The position numbers and the translations under genes were made by a program. Below the pieces are notes generated by a model, which searched no databases, was not told where the DNA came from, and worked only from the letters and a program-made list of their open reading frames with translations. A DNA stretch of 64,000 nucleotides. Origin: Vibrio nereis NBRC 15637 (GTDB lineage Bacteria > Pseudomonadota > Gammaproteobacteria > Enterobacterales > Vibrionaceae). The stretch lies in NCBI RefSeq assembly GCF_001591105.1, contig NZ_BCUD01000007.1, positions 163,763-227,762 of the forward strand, written 5' to 3'. Position 1 is the first letter of the stretch. Every line of letters begins with the position of its first letter. This document shows, piece by piece, positions 35,394-44,934 of this stretch.

Positions 35394-35530
35394 AGAGTGT
35401 TATCGGTTTGTTATTGTTAATGGTAATTATGAGTCGTATGGTGTGATGATTTATGGCAAAGTGGACTAAATAAAATAAATATTTTGACTGTTTCCACCAA
35501 TATTGAATATTTTTTTGATAGAAAAGGTTA

Positions 35531-35995
35531 ATGATTGCAATGGATAGGATTGATCGCCATATTCTTTCTCTTTTACAAAAAGATGCTCGTCAGTCGACCG
35601 CTGACATTGCAGATAAAGTAGGGTTGTCCGCGTCGCCTTGTGCACGCAGGATCAAGAAATTAGAAGATGATGGTCTGATTGCGGGTTATCAAGCAAAACT
35701 AAACAAGAAAAAAGTCGGAGTAGGGATGACGGTCTTTGTGGAAGTTAGCCTGAATAATCACCAAGCCAGCTCAATTGATGCATTTGAAACAGCCATTCAA
35801 GAGATGGGAGAGGTAATAAGTTGTCACGTGGTCTCTGGCGCCTATGATTACCTGCTAGAGGTGGTGAGCCATGATCTTGCTGGTTACGAGTCATTCACGC
35901 GGAAGCTTCAACGCCATGATAATGTGAAAGATATCCATACGCATTTGGCGATACGTCAAGTGAAAGAGTTTAGTGAACTTCCGATCTTTACTTAA
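35531..35995 (+). CDS. Lrp/AsnC family transcriptional regulator
   Basis: 154 aa. The N-terminal helix-turn-helix (about 5-60) has M-D-R-I-D-R-H-I-L-x-L-L-Q-x-D-A-R-x-S and VGLSASPCARRIKKLE. The C-terminal RAM domain (about 70-150) is the amino-acid-binding oligomerisation module. Divergent from the EamA transporter, which it likely controls. The first ATG lies close to AAAGG; an alternative start three codons later is possible. Confidence 0.92.
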   Translation: MIAMDRIDRHILSLLQKDARQSTADIADKVGLSASPCARRIKKLEDDGLIAGYQAKLNKKKVGVGMTVFVEVSLNNHQASSIDAFETAIQEMGEVISCHVVSGAYDYLLEVVSHDLAGYESFTRKLQRHDNVKDIHTHLAIRQVKEFSELPIFT

Positions 35996-36017
35996 ATCTA
36001 TTACGGACTTTATCACC

Positions 36018-36058
36018 AAAAAACGTTTAGTCTAACCGTATTAAACTAAACGTTTTAG
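36018..36058. terminator. Bidirectional terminator between the Lrp gene and cosR
   Basis: Twelve-base arms AAAACGTTTAGT and ACTAAACGTTTT with a 13-base loop between convergent genes; each strand ends in TTTT. Confidence 0.8.
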
Positions 36059-36068
36059 GTAAAATATA

Positions 36069-36545
36069 TCACTCTGACTTAGTGATACTGCCAATTTCTA
36101 GAACAGGCGCAACGTCAATATCTTCTGCATTCATCATTGTTGAAATTCTTTGTACAGAAGAAAGTAAAAGAGATTGCTCCCACTCTTCTAACCTTTGGAA
36201 CTTGTTAATGAAGTTCTGCTGAAGAGGCATAGGTGCTTGGCTTAATGTTTCATGGCCTTTTTCGGTAAGGTATGCGTGTACTTTGCGTTTGTCTTTTACA
36301 CTACGTACACGATGCGCTAACCCATGCTTTTCAAGGCGGTCAAGTATGGTTGTTGCCGTTGCTTGGCTCATGTTGGTGTGTTTGGACAACTCGCGGATTG
36401 TCACTTCACCCATTTCCTTAATTGAACGCATAAGAATAAGCTGAGGACCGGTTAAACCAGACTCTTTACTTAGGCGTTTAGAATGCAGATCGATAGCGCG
36501 AATGATTTGGCGAATCGAAATTAATACTTCTTCGTGCTTTTCCAA
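36069..36545 (-). CDS. cosR: MarR-type regulator of compatible solutes, CosR-like
   Basis: 158 aa, MarR winged helix (about 30-125). The recognition helix lies in SQATATTILDRLEKHGL and the wing in VRSVKDKRKVHAYLTEKG. A MarR gene divergent from a BCCT betaine carrier is the cosR arrangement known in V. cholerae and V. parahaemolyticus. There CosR represses compatible-solute uptake and ectoine synthesis at low salinity. I assign it by this neighbourhood and the remembered N-terminus. A terminator shared with the Lrp gene follows. Confidence 0.85.
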   Translation of the reverse strand: MEKHEEVLISIRQIIRAIDLHSKRLSKESGLTGPQLILMRSIKEMGEVTIRELSKHTNMSQATATTILDRLEKHGLAHRVRSVKDKRKVHAYLTEKGHETLSQAPMPLQQNFINKFQRLEEWEQSLLLSSVQRISTMMNAEDIDVAPVLEIGSITKSE

Positions 36546-36934
36546 TGTTCATCCTTAGTCAACAGAGCGTTTGGATGCGAGAAAATACATGAAATTACTC
36601 CCTAATTGAAGAGACAAAACTAATAAGAGTTCAGTTTAGTAAGTATAGTATTAATTTCGAGCGTTCCGAATACTTCGATTTGATATGCTAAAATGTTTAG
36701 TATTCGAAGGTTGTTTGAATTCAATAAACTAGGGTGTAGAGCAAAAAATCTACTGATATATTAATTATTGATTAAATAATGCTCAGTTGAGAGCGATTTG
36801 CTGGCATGAATTGAATGAAAGCGTACAATATTGCGCATCAATCAAGTTTTGATATAGAGAAAATTATTTTCATCACTAACGATTTCTCTATCTTAAGCCT
36901 TGATTAGGGATTGAAATTCATCAAGAGAGGAAAG
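36546..36934. promoter_or_regulatory. Divergent cosR-BCCT promoter region
   Basis: About 390 very AT-rich bases with no ORF. Two inverted repeats stand out: CGAATACT/AGTATTCG (36667-36674 and 36699-36706) and ATCAA-GTT-TTGAT (36841-36853). Either could be a CosR site. Confidence 0.5.
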
Positions 36935-38512
36935 ATGACGAAAGGTATTGATAAATACAGTATTGATAGTACTGATTATACAATCGGTCAAGATAATGTG
37001 CAGAAATGGGGCTTCGATGTACACAACCCTGTTTTTGGATGGAGTGCCGGACTTATTGCGCTATTTTTGGTTGCAACCTTAGTTGTGGATGCGGAAACCG
37101 CTAAAACAACGTTGGATGGCATTAAATGGCAAATTATCGGCAGTTTTGATTGGTTGTTCATTTGGTCGGGTAACGTCTTCGTTATTTTCTGTTTAGCACT
37201 GATCGCCTCTCCACTAGGTAAGATTCGTCTAGGCGGAAACGATGCGACTGCAGATTACTCATTCATTTCATGGCTATCTATGCTATTTGCTGCCGGTATG
37301 GGTATCGGCCTTATGTTCTGGAGTGTGGCAGAGCCTGTTGCTTACTTTACAGGCTGGTATGAAACACCTCTAGGCGTTGAAGCGAACACACCAGAAGCTG
37401 CCAAGCTTGCATTAGGTGCAACCATGTTCCACTGGGGTCTACACCCTTGGGCGATCTACGGTGTTGTAGCTCTATCGCTAGCATTCTTCGCATACAATAA
37501 AGGTTTACCACTTTCGATCCGTTCGATCTTTTATCCTTTGTTGGGTGACCGTGCTTGGGGTTGGGCAGGACACGTTGTTGATATCCTAGCGGTACTTGCG
37601 ACTCTGTTTGGTCTTGCGACGTCTCTAGGCTTGGGTGCACAGCAAGCAGCAAGTGGTATTCACCATGTATTTGGTATCGAAGCAGGTCTTGGTCTACAAA
37701 TTGTTGTTATCACGGTTGTAACGCTTCTTGCGGTTGTTTCGGTTATTCGAGGTATTGATGGTGGTGTTAAAGTCATCAGTAATATCAACATGGTCGTGGC
37801 GTTTTTACTGTTGATCTTAGTAGCGCTAATTGGTTACGCGATTACTTTGGGTAACATTGGCACAACGTTCATGTCATACGTCGAGAATATTATCCCACTA
37901 AGTAACCCACATGGTCGTGAAGATGAAGCATGGTTCCAAGGTTGGACTGTATTCTACTGGGCTTGGTGGATTTCATGGTCACCATTCGTAGGTATGTTTA
38001 TCGCACGTGTTTCGAAAGGTCGTACAGTACGTGAATTCATTACTGCGGTACTACTTGTACCAACAGCAGTGACCGTTATTTGGATGTCAGTGTTTGGTGG
38101 TATGGCTATTGAACAGGTAGTGAACAATGTTGGTCAGCTTGGTACGAAAGGCCTGACAGACGTATCACTAGCAATGTTTGAAATGTTCGATGTGTTACCA
38201 ATGGGTACAGTGCTGTCATTCATTGCTGTAGTACTTGTCTTAGTGTTCTTTATTACGTCTTCAGACTCAGGTTCGCTAGTTATCGACAGTATTACTGCTG
38301 GTGGTAAGGTTGATGCGCCAGTACTGCAACGTATTTTCTGGGCATTAATGGAAGGTGCAATTGCGATTGCCTTGCTTTGGATTGGCGGTACAGAAGCCAT
38401 TCAAGCACTTCAAGCAGGTGCAATCTCAACGGCACTACCGTTCACAATTGTTCTGCTGCTAATGTGTGTTAGCCTTATCATGGGTATGCGCACAGAAGAC
38501 TACAAGCGATAA
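36935..38512 (+). CDS. BCCT family betaine/carnitine/choline transporter
   Basis: 525 aa from the ATG at 36935, chosen because GAGAGG lies 4 bases before it. Twelve membrane segments. The family signature is intact: WAWWISWSPFVGMFIARVSKGRTVREF, with the tryptophan box for the quaternary ammonium group. The G-M-G-I-G-L-M-F-W-S segment marks Na+-coupled members. It takes up glycine betaine or related osmolytes across the inner membrane. It has a short C-terminal tail, unlike BetP, so osmosensing by the tail is unlikely. Synteny matches Vibrio BCCT3/OpuD. Confidence 0.92.
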   Translation: MTKGIDKYSIDSTDYTIGQDNVQKWGFDVHNPVFGWSAGLIALFLVATLVVDAETAKTTLDGIKWQIIGSFDWLFIWSGNVFVIFCLALIASPLGKIRLGGNDATADYSFISWLSMLFAAGMGIGLMFWSVAEPVAYFTGWYETPLGVEANTPEAAKLALGATMFHWGLHPWAIYGVVALSLAFFAYNKGLPLSIRSIFYPLLGDRAWGWAGHVVDILAVLATLFGLATSLGLGAQQAASGIHHVFGIEAGLGLQIVVITVVTLLAVVSVIRGIDGGVKVISNINMVVAFLLLILVALIGYAITLGNIGTTFMSYVENIIPLSNPHGREDEAWFQGWTVFYWAWWISWSPFVGMFIARVSKGRTVREFITAVLLVPTAVTVIWMSVFGGMAIEQVVNNVGQLGTKGLTDVSLAMFEMFDVLPMGTVLSFIAVVLVLVFFITSSDSGSLVIDSITAGGKVDAPVLQRIFWALMEGAIAIALLWIGGTEAIQALQAGAISTALPFTIVLLLMCVSLIMGMRTEDYKR

Positions 38513-38539
38513 CACTGATTCAATAGATTGAATTTAATG

Positions 38540-38569
38540 AAAAGGGGGCGATGATTCGCCCCCTTTTTT
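38540..38569. terminator. Bidirectional terminator after the BCCT gene
   Basis: Stem AAAGGGGGCG/CGCCCCCTTT with ATGATT loop, T-tails on both strands, between convergent genes. Confidence 0.92.
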
Positions 38570-38606
38570 GTACACATTTTACTGCTTACGCAAGTTTACT
38601 GGTTAG

Positions 38607-39326
38607 CTATAGCCAGAACTGACCGATAGGTTGCTTCCTATCGTAGTGGTAGGCGATTTGAGCTTGCAGTAACTCTGCTGTTGCTACTGCATCCGTCAAT
38701 GCATGGTGAGGCGTGTATTGCGGTAAACCGTAGCGGGTACGACTTGCGCCTAATCGAACAGATTGAGGTTTCTTACCGCGAATTCTGTTTATCAAACCAC
38801 CCATATCCCTTTGCTGGATTTGCGTTTCAATATGCATGGTATCGACCACCGGAAATTCGATGCCTTCTTCAATACGTATCATCAATGCTCGATTGAAAAA
38901 TTCTCTCTCGATGCGTTGATAATGAACAACCATGACTTTGCCCGCCATCTCTTCTAGCACTTGATCAAAAACTTCTGACAAGTCTGGTGCGTCTAAAACA
39001 TCTGAGTGGGTGATACCATGTATTACGACAGACTCTTCCTCAAGTTGTTTATTGGGCCTGACTGTCCAGTGCTTTGCCTGATTGATGAAGATGCGATTCA
39101 GAGTAAAAGGAACGGTTCCGATGGTAATAATATCGTCGTTGTCCGCATCCAACCCAGTGGTTTCGAAATCCATTGCCAAGAACACGACATCTTCTATTGG
39201 TGTTGTCGCATCGGGTAAATCGCGTTCGTAATAGCGTTTTATATGCTCATCGCGCGCTGTTTCAACTTTTCGCTTAAATTTGTTCGGCCAGTCTATACTC
39301 GGTGGATGCATCAGTTTCTTTAGCAT
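38607..39326 (-). CDS. DnaQ-like 3'-5' exonuclease (DEDDh)
   Basis: 239 aa. Exo I motif is AMDFETTGLD (D and E ligands). Exo II contains VVHYQRIEREF. Exo III is HHALTDAVATAEL with the His and Asp of the DEDDh subgroup. It resembles the DNA polymerase III epsilon-type exonucleases paired with cNMP/CBS/DUF294 proteins in many Gammaproteobacteria, and indeed lies 7 bases after such a gene. It is not the main DnaQ, which is next to rnhA. The substrate is unknown. Confidence 0.88.
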   Translation of the reverse strand: MLKKLMHPPSIDWPNKFKRKVETARDEHIKRYYERDLPDATTPIEDVVFLAMDFETTGLDADNDDIITIGTVPFTLNRIFINQAKHWTVRPNKQLEEESVVIHGITHSDVLDAPDLSEVFDQVLEEMAGKVMVVHYQRIEREFFNRALMIRIEEGIEFPVVDTMHIETQIQQRDMGGLINRIRGKKPQSVRLGASRTRYGLPQYTPHHALTDAVATAELLQAQIAYHYDRKQPIGQFWL

Positions 39327-39333
39327 GACTCCC

Positions 39334-41220
39334 TCACTTAAAGCTGTTGCTGGCTTGATAACGGTATTTCAGGAAGTTTTGCGCGTTGCTGAGCACCTGA
39401 AATGCGTCTTTTAAATTTCTACGTTCGAAATCAGATAAGCTTTCTGGTTCGATGTTGTTGTCTGGATCGATTTCATTCTCGACATCAAATGCTTGGTGCC
39501 GGATGCGTACCATCGAAATAAACTCCAGCGCGTCACGCAGGTCTTCTGCTTTTCCTTTTGGCAAAATACCAGCTTCAGTGATGTCATCTAGTCGCTCAAA
39601 AGAGTTCTTGGAACGTGAACCAACGGCCAGAGCGTGAACACGAATGAGATCGGCTAAAGGTGCAGTACCACGGCGTTTTAAGTTAATCGAGTTTCTGTGC
39701 TGGCCATCTTTTTCCATCACGAAATCTTTAAAGAAGCCGAGTGGTGGCGTTCTGTTTAAAGCGTTACGTGCGAGGCAAGCAAGGAATCGGTTGTTTTTTC
39801 TCGCTCGTCTGACAATGAAGCCATTAAGTTGCTCCGCCCATTTTAGTCGGCCATATACGCCATCTAAATCAAAGAAGATCGAGGCATTGAGCAGAGCTTT
39901 CGGGTTAGGATCATCAATCCAGTCAGCGAAACACTCTTCCCATTCCGTGCGCGTCATTCGCCACATATCATTGGTCGCCATGATATCGCCCGTACAGTAA
40001 CGGTACCCGCACTTATCAAGGCCATCGCAGACACGCTTGGCTAACTCAACAAAGTAACTGTCGTGCTCTTCTTTGATAAAGGTATTGTCGAGAATAATCG
40101 CATTATCTTGGTCGGTAACAAGCAATTGTTCATCGCGGCCCATTGAGCCAAGTGCTAAGAAGCAATATGGCACAGGCGGCTCACCCAACTCTTCCTCAGC
40201 CAACTCTATAATGCGCTGTTTAAAGCTTCGTCCAATCACCGACATAGCACTTCCAACCATGTGCGAGTTTGCGTCTTCGTTGACCATACGCACAAAGCTG
40301 CTTTTAACTTGCTCAGACACTGCGGCAAGATCTTCTATCGACTGCTGTTGGAAGATACTGCTCACCAAGAGCAATGAGTTTTGAGACTCATAGCGAACAA
40401 TGTCTGAAACTTCGATAATACCGATTGGATTGTTGTCTTTTAGGACAGGTAAATGATGCACGTTATAGCGCAGCATCTTTAGCATCACTTCATGCACATA
40501 CGCATTGTGATCAATAGAAATGAGTTCAGTCGTCATTGCATCCGAGACTGCTTCACTAGAATCTAACCCTTGCGCTAACACTCTTGTACATAGGTCTCGG
40601 TCAGTAATAATGCCAACAAGAGGGGAGTTATCTTCATCATCTTCCATCACCTCGGGATCAACCACCAATAGAGCGGAAACGTTCTCATCGGCCATTTTCA
40701 CGGCAGCACTTTGAATGGTTTCATCTTGATAGATGTAGGGAGCATCGCGGGTGATCAGTGTTCTTACTTTTGACGTTGTAAGATCATTTTGCTCATTGGA
40801 GTTAGAGACAGCCTGACGCAGTCGAGCGTTGTCTTGAACTTCGACAAAGTCAGCGAACGACTCGTGGTTGTCATACACTTCTTGGAATACGGATTCAGGG
40901 ATGCAATAGAGCAGCGTATCTTTAATCGCTTTGACTGGGAAACGAACTTTGTTATTCGTTAATAATCCCATCTGTCCAAATAGTGCCCCCTCATCTAAGC
41001 GGTTATACAGTTCACCTTTACGTCGATAAACTTCCACCACACCACTGCGTACCATGTAAAGATCATGGATTTCATCACCAAAGTGAATAACGGGTGTGTC
41101 TTCGCGGAAATATGAGATTTCAATATGCTGTGTGATGAAATTGAGAACATCATCTTCAAGCTCGTCAAAAGGCGGGTGTTGCGTAAGGAAGTTTTTAATT
41201 TCCAGTAGTTCTGCTTCCAT
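39334..41220 (-). CDS. cNMP-binding/CBS/DUF294 nucleotidyltransferase-like protein
   Basis: 628-aa cytoplasmic signalling protein. Domains in order: cyclic-nucleotide-binding fold (about 10-125), two CBS repeats (about 155-285), DUF294 nucleotidyltransferase-like domain with LALGSMGRDEQLLVTDQDNA (about 355-375), and a DUF294 C-terminal helical domain (about 475-620). The G-S-M-G-R-x-E-Q...D-Q-D-N pattern resembles GlnD-type nucleotidyltransferases. Such proteins probably sense cAMP-like or adenine nucleotides. It is co-transcribed with the exonuclease downstream. Confidence 0.88.
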   Translation of the reverse strand: MEAELLEIKNFLTQHPPFDELEDDVLNFITQHIEISYFREDTPVIHFGDEIHDLYMVRSGVVEVYRRKGELYNRLDEGALFGQMGLLTNNKVRFPVKAIKDTLLYCIPESVFQEVYDNHESFADFVEVQDNARLRQAVSNSNEQNDLTTSKVRTLITRDAPYIYQDETIQSAAVKMADENVSALLVVDPEVMEDDEDNSPLVGIITDRDLCTRVLAQGLDSSEAVSDAMTTELISIDHNAYVHEVMLKMLRYNVHHLPVLKDNNPIGIIEVSDIVRYESQNSLLLVSSIFQQQSIEDLAAVSEQVKSSFVRMVNEDANSHMVGSAMSVIGRSFKQRIIELAEEELGEPPVPYCFLALGSMGRDEQLLVTDQDNAIILDNTFIKEEHDSYFVELAKRVCDGLDKCGYRYCTGDIMATNDMWRMTRTEWEECFADWIDDPNPKALLNASIFFDLDGVYGRLKWAEQLNGFIVRRARKNNRFLACLARNALNRTPPLGFFKDFVMEKDGQHRNSINLKRRGTAPLADLIRVHALAVGSRSKNSFERLDDITEAGILPKGKAEDLRDALEFISMVRIRHQAFDVENEIDPDNNIEPESLSDFERRNLKDAFQVLSNAQNFLKYRYQASNSFK

Positions 41221-41302
41221 GAAGAATTCCAGTGTTAGCTGAGTTATCTTTCAATGGTACATGATCTTGAGTTGAATTTCGTTTAATCCGCGTAATCAGG
41301 CT

Positions 41303-41340
41303 TAAAAAATAAAGGCTTAGAACACAATCTAAGCCTTTAT
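41303..41340 (-). terminator. Terminator of fhs
   Basis: Twelve-base arms ATAAAGGCTTAG and CTAAGCCTTTAT with an 8-base loop, then TTTTT on the minus strand. Confidence 0.88.
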
Positions 41341-41363
41341 GAGAAAGAAGGAATAACTAGACG

Positions 41364-43112
41364 TTAGCTTAGGCCGATAATATGGCCATCTTCATCCAGA
41401 TCTAAATTCATAAATGCGGGTTTATCTGGTAACCCTGGCATGGTCATTACGTTGCCGCAGAGCGCATAGATAAAGCCAGCGCCTGCACATAACTTTAATT
41501 CACGAACGGGTACATCAAAATGTGCTGGTGCGCCTTTTACAGAGCCGTCAGTTGAAATGGACAACGGCGTCTTTGCCAGGCATACAGCCAAATTGTCGTA
41601 GCCATGTTTTTTAAATTCAGCTAACTGCTGCTTTGCTTTCTCACTCAATGTCAGGCTTGCAGCGCCGTAGCCCGCTTCTGCAACCGCCATCAGCTTTTCT
41701 TCGGTTGTTTGTTCCAGGCGATAAAGAGGTGTGAATGTTACTTTTCTTTGTGTTTGTAATACGACCTTCTGAGCTAAATCTAGCGTGCCTTCACCACCAC
41801 TTGCAAAACCTTCGCTGATTGCCACTTCTACATTGTTTGGCAGCATTTCAATCATAGCCTTAAGCTGAAGGAGTTCCTCTTCACTGTCTTGAGGGAAACG
41901 GTTTATTGCAACAACTGCAGGGATGCCGTATTTGTTTACGTTGTTGATGTGCCACTTCAGGTTTTCAAACCCAGCTTTCAACGCCTCATGATCTTGTTCA
42001 AACAGAGTGTCTGGAATAGGTTGACCAGGTTTTAGGTCATACAGGCCGGAATTGGCTTTTAAACCGCGTAGAGTTGCAACAATCACCGCGCAGTCCGGCG
42101 CTTTACCCGACATTTGCGCTTTGATGTTACAGGCTTTCTCAAACCCCATATCAGAGCCAAAACCGCCCTCTGTGACTGTAAAGTCGCTTAATCGAGTCGC
42201 GATATTATCAGCAATAATGGAAGAGTTACCGTGGGCAATGTTGGCAAATGGGCCTGCGTGAATCAGGGTTGGTACACCTTCTAACGTTTGCATCAGAGTT
42301 GGCTCAATGGCTTCTTTCATGCTAACTGCCATTGCACCTGCAACTTGCAAGTCTTCCGTTGTCACGGGAGCGCCATCTAAGTCATAAGCCACTACAATTC
42401 GACCAATTCTGTTCCGCAGATCTTTAAGGTTGCTAGCCAGCGCTAGCACAGCCATCAATTCAGATGCGGCGGAAATATCAAAACCGTCTTCGCGTTCGTA
42501 ACCGTTAATGGTTTTGCCTTCTTCGTTACGACCAATGGTGACCATTCGTAGTGCGCGATCATTGTGGTCCATTACACGCTTCCAAACCACGCGTTTTGGG
42601 TCAATCCGCAGTGCTTTAAGGCCGCTGCGTTGCTCAAAGTCGTCGTAGCCATTACGTTGCTCGTGGTAAATACGCGCATCAATAGCGGCGGCTGCGAGGT
42701 TATGTGCCGCAGTAACTGCGTGAATATCGCCAGTGAGGTGTAAATTCAGCTCTTCCATTGGTGCAACTTGAGAATAGCCGCCGCCAGCCGCGCCGCCTTT
42801 CACACCGAAAACAGGCCCCATTGATGGCTGTCTGATACACGCCATGACGGAGTGTTTAAGTTTCGCCAAGCCTTGCGCTAACCCAATTGTAGTGACCGTT
42901 TTTCCTTCACCCAATGGCGTAGGCGTAATAGCCGTGACAAGAACAAGTTTCCCTGTGGGGTTCGTTTGCAGTCGCTTGAGGCTGTCTAATGAGACTTTGG
43001 CCTTATATTGTCCCTGGCTGTGATACTCAGAGTCTTGTAAACCAGCTTGTATTGCAACATTAGCAATAGGGAGCAGTGCAGAAGAGCGGCAAATTTCAAT
43101 ATCAGACAGCAT
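41364..43112 (-). CDS. fhs: Formate--tetrahydrofolate ligase
   Basis: Makes 10-formyltetrahydrofolate from formate, THF and ATP. 582 aa from the ATG at 43112 (GAGGA 4-5 bases before it); the frame stays open 12 codons upstream but nothing there looks like the family. Nucleotide-binding [14 protein letters not shown] is at about residue 58. [19 protein letters not shown] and the [14 protein letters not shown] segment are diagnostic. Slightly longer or similar to clostridial enzymes (about 557). Its place next to pyruvate kinase has no obvious pathway logic. Confidence 0.95.
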   Translation of the reverse strand: MLSDIEICRSSALLPIANVAIQAGLQDSEYHSQGQYKAKVSLDSLKRLQTNPTGKLVLVTAITPTPLGEGKTVTTIGLAQGLAKLKHSVMACIRQPSMGPVFGVKGGAAGGGYSQVAPMEELNLHLTGDIHAVTAAHNLAAAAIDARIYHEQRNGYDDFEQRSGLKALRIDPKRVVWKRVMDHNDRALRMVTIGRNEEGKTINGYEREDGFDISAASELMAVLALASNLKDLRNRIGRIVVAYDLDGAPVTTEDLQVAGAMAVSMKEAIEPTLMQTLEGVPTLIHAGPFANIAHGNSSIIADNIATRLSDFTVTEGGFGSDMGFEKACNIKAQMSGKAPDCAVIVATLRGLKANSGLYDLKPGQPIPDTLFEQDHEALKAGFENLKWHINNVNKYGIPAVVAINRFPQDSEEELLQLKAMIEMLPNNVEVAISEGFASGGEGTLDLAQKVVLQTQRKVTFTPLYRLEQTTEEKLMAVAEAGYGAASLTLSEKAKQQLAEFKKHGYDNLAVCLAKTPLSISTDGSVKGAPAHFDVPVRELKLCAGAGFIYALCGNVMTMPGLPDKPAFMNLDLDEDGHIIGLS

Positions 43113-43261
43113 AAAATCCTCGGAATTGACACACAAATAGTAAGGCAAACGTTTGCGGCTGAATAATAGCGTTAAAATATGCGTTGTAAAGTGCTTATTG
43201 TAGCGATGTTATTGGCGTACGCAAAATAAGACAGTAGATATTGATAAAGAAATTAATTATA

Positions 43262-43287
43262 AAAAAAGGACCTACCGCGAGGGTAGG
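43262..43287 (-). terminator. Terminator of the pyruvate kinase gene
   Basis: Stem CCTACC/GGTAGG with a 5-base loop, then CC and seven Ts on the minus strand, about 70 bases after the stop. Confidence 0.85.
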
Positions 43288-43356
43288 CCAAAATCCCTAA
43301 TGTTTCCCTGTGGAGCATGGGAGAGGGGGAGGGTAATTGCTGCTTGGAGAAAAAAG

Positions 43357-44817
43357 TTAAGCGGTCACACATTCCTTCTGTTTAAGTTGAACCAGGCGAC
43401 TGATATTGATGTCGCCAACCCCTTCTACGGATTCAAATCGAGAAATGAGCAGCGACGAAATATTGCGCTTATCAAGTTCCTCTCTGATTAGAGGTAATAC
43501 GGTCGTGGTGACTTCTGAATTGTTTGGTACTGGGAGTGCGAGAACAGGTTCCACGCCACGTAAAATAGACAATTTGGCGAGCAGTTTTTCATTGTCACTC
43601 AGTGCCCAAATGGTTGCTTTGCTGTGGCAGCGAGACATCAGTAGCGGTGTTTCACCACTTTCAGTAAATACGGCAACGCCTAGACTATCTTGTGATTGCG
43701 CGGCAGAGATCATTGAAGAGATGGCGAAGCTTTTACTCATATCGCTGCAAAGCTGTTGAATTTGATCCCAACAAGCGCCAGAACACATGGTTTCGCCTTC
43801 TACACCACTTGCCACGCGTGCCATGGCTTTGACGGCCTCTATCGGGTATTCACCCATGGCCGACTCTGCTGAAAGCATGATCGCATCGGTACCATCAATA
43901 ATCGCATTCGCCACATCCATAACTTCTGCGCGCGTTGGCAGTGGATTTTCGATCATCGATTCCATCATTTGCGTCGCAGTGATCACTGGTTTACCTAGAT
44001 GTTTAGAGCGAGAGATCAACGTTTTCTGTACGCTAGGTAGGCGCGCGTCACCAATCTCGACCCCTAAATCACCACGTGCAACCATGATGACATCGGAGGC
44101 CTCGATCACTTTGTCCATGGATTCCTCGTCGGCAACGATCTCAGCGCGCTCTACTTTGGCGATGATTTGCGCGATACAGCCCGACTGACGAGCAATAGAA
44201 CGCGCGTAGTGAATATCGTCTTCATTGCGTGGGAATGAAACAGCAAGGAAATCTGCATCAATCACGGCTGCTGTTGCGATATCTTGCTTGTCTTTAGCGG
44301 TTAATGCTGGGGCAGATAGGCCACCACCGAGCAAGTTGATTCCTTTGCGGTTAGATAGTTTTCCGCTGTTAAGTACGCGAGTTTTTACGCGCTTGTTTTC
44401 TTTATCGACTTCTGTGGCTTCTAGCTGGATTTTGCCATCATCTAACAGAAGAACATGACCAACGTTTAAATCATCGATAAGTTCTGGATAATCGAGGCCA
44501 ACGGCTTCTTGGTTACCTGATTTCGCGTCTAGGTTGCCGTCAAGATAGAAAGTGTCACCTTCATTAAGAACAATGGCATCATTTTCGAAACCAGAAATAC
44601 GGATCTTAGGACCTTGTAGGTCAACTAAAATGCCCACGTGTTTGCCTAGCGATTTCGCAATAGAACGGACTTTGACTGCGGTCGCTACGTGGTCTTCCTG
44701 TGTGCCGTGTGAAAAGTTAAGGCGAACAACGTTTACGCCTGCACGAATCATTTCTGTCAGAGTTTCGACTCCTTGGCTCGCCGGGCCCAACGTTGCGACG
44801 ATTTTTGTTTTATTCAT
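43357..44817 (-). CDS. pyk: Pyruvate kinase
   Basis: PEP + ADP to pyruvate + ATP. 486 aa from the ATG at 44817 (MNKTKIVATLGPAS is the normal start; the upstream open stretch is not conserved in type). Active-site parts: R-L-N-F-S-H-G at about 36, K-V-E-R and G-D-L-G-V-E-I near 215-250, and ATQMMESMIENPLPTRAEV with its Thr and Glu. The C-terminal domain (about 355-480) is present. It lies 117 bases downstream of the pgtP-like carrier on the same strand, with a terminator between. It may be a second isozyme tied to phosphoglycerate/PEP uptake. Confidence 0.93.
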   Translation of the reverse strand: MNKTKIVATLGPASQGVETLTEMIRAGVNVVRLNFSHGTQEDHVATAVKVRSIAKSLGKHVGILVDLQGPKIRISGFENDAIVLNEGDTFYLDGNLDAKSGNQEAVGLDYPELIDDLNVGHVLLLDDGKIQLEATEVDKENKRVKTRVLNSGKLSNRKGINLLGGGLSAPALTAKDKQDIATAAVIDADFLAVSFPRNEDDIHYARSIARQSGCIAQIIAKVERAEIVADEESMDKVIEASDVIMVARGDLGVEIGDARLPSVQKTLISRSKHLGKPVITATQMMESMIENPLPTRAEVMDVANAIIDGTDAIMLSAESAMGEYPIEAVKAMARVASGVEGETMCSGACWDQIQQLCSDMSKSFAISSMISAAQSQDSLGVAVFTESGETPLLMSRCHSKATIWALSDNEKLLAKLSILRGVEPVLALPVPNNSEVTTTVLPLIREELDKRNISSLLISRFESVEGVGDINISRLVQLKQKECVTA

Positions 44818-44908
44818 AACCTTACCTATAACAACACCATGAAAAGAGAAATTTAAAGAGGGGGAGCTGGTGGCTCTAAACCGATCATGTTTGTTTGGTT
44901 TCACCAGC

Positions 44909-44928
44909 AAAGGGGGCCGAAGCCCCCA
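44909..44928 (-). terminator. Terminator of the pgtP-like gene
   Basis: Stem GGGGGC/GCCCCC with CGAA loop, 7 bases after the stop, with a short TTT tail on the minus strand. Confidence 0.75.
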
Positions 44929-44934
44929 GTGTTA

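Noticed and set aside
39644..40000. 118-codon plus-strand ORF inside the cNMP/CBS/DUF294 gene
   Set aside because: Antisense to the conserved DUF294 region; composition is that of a shadow frame.
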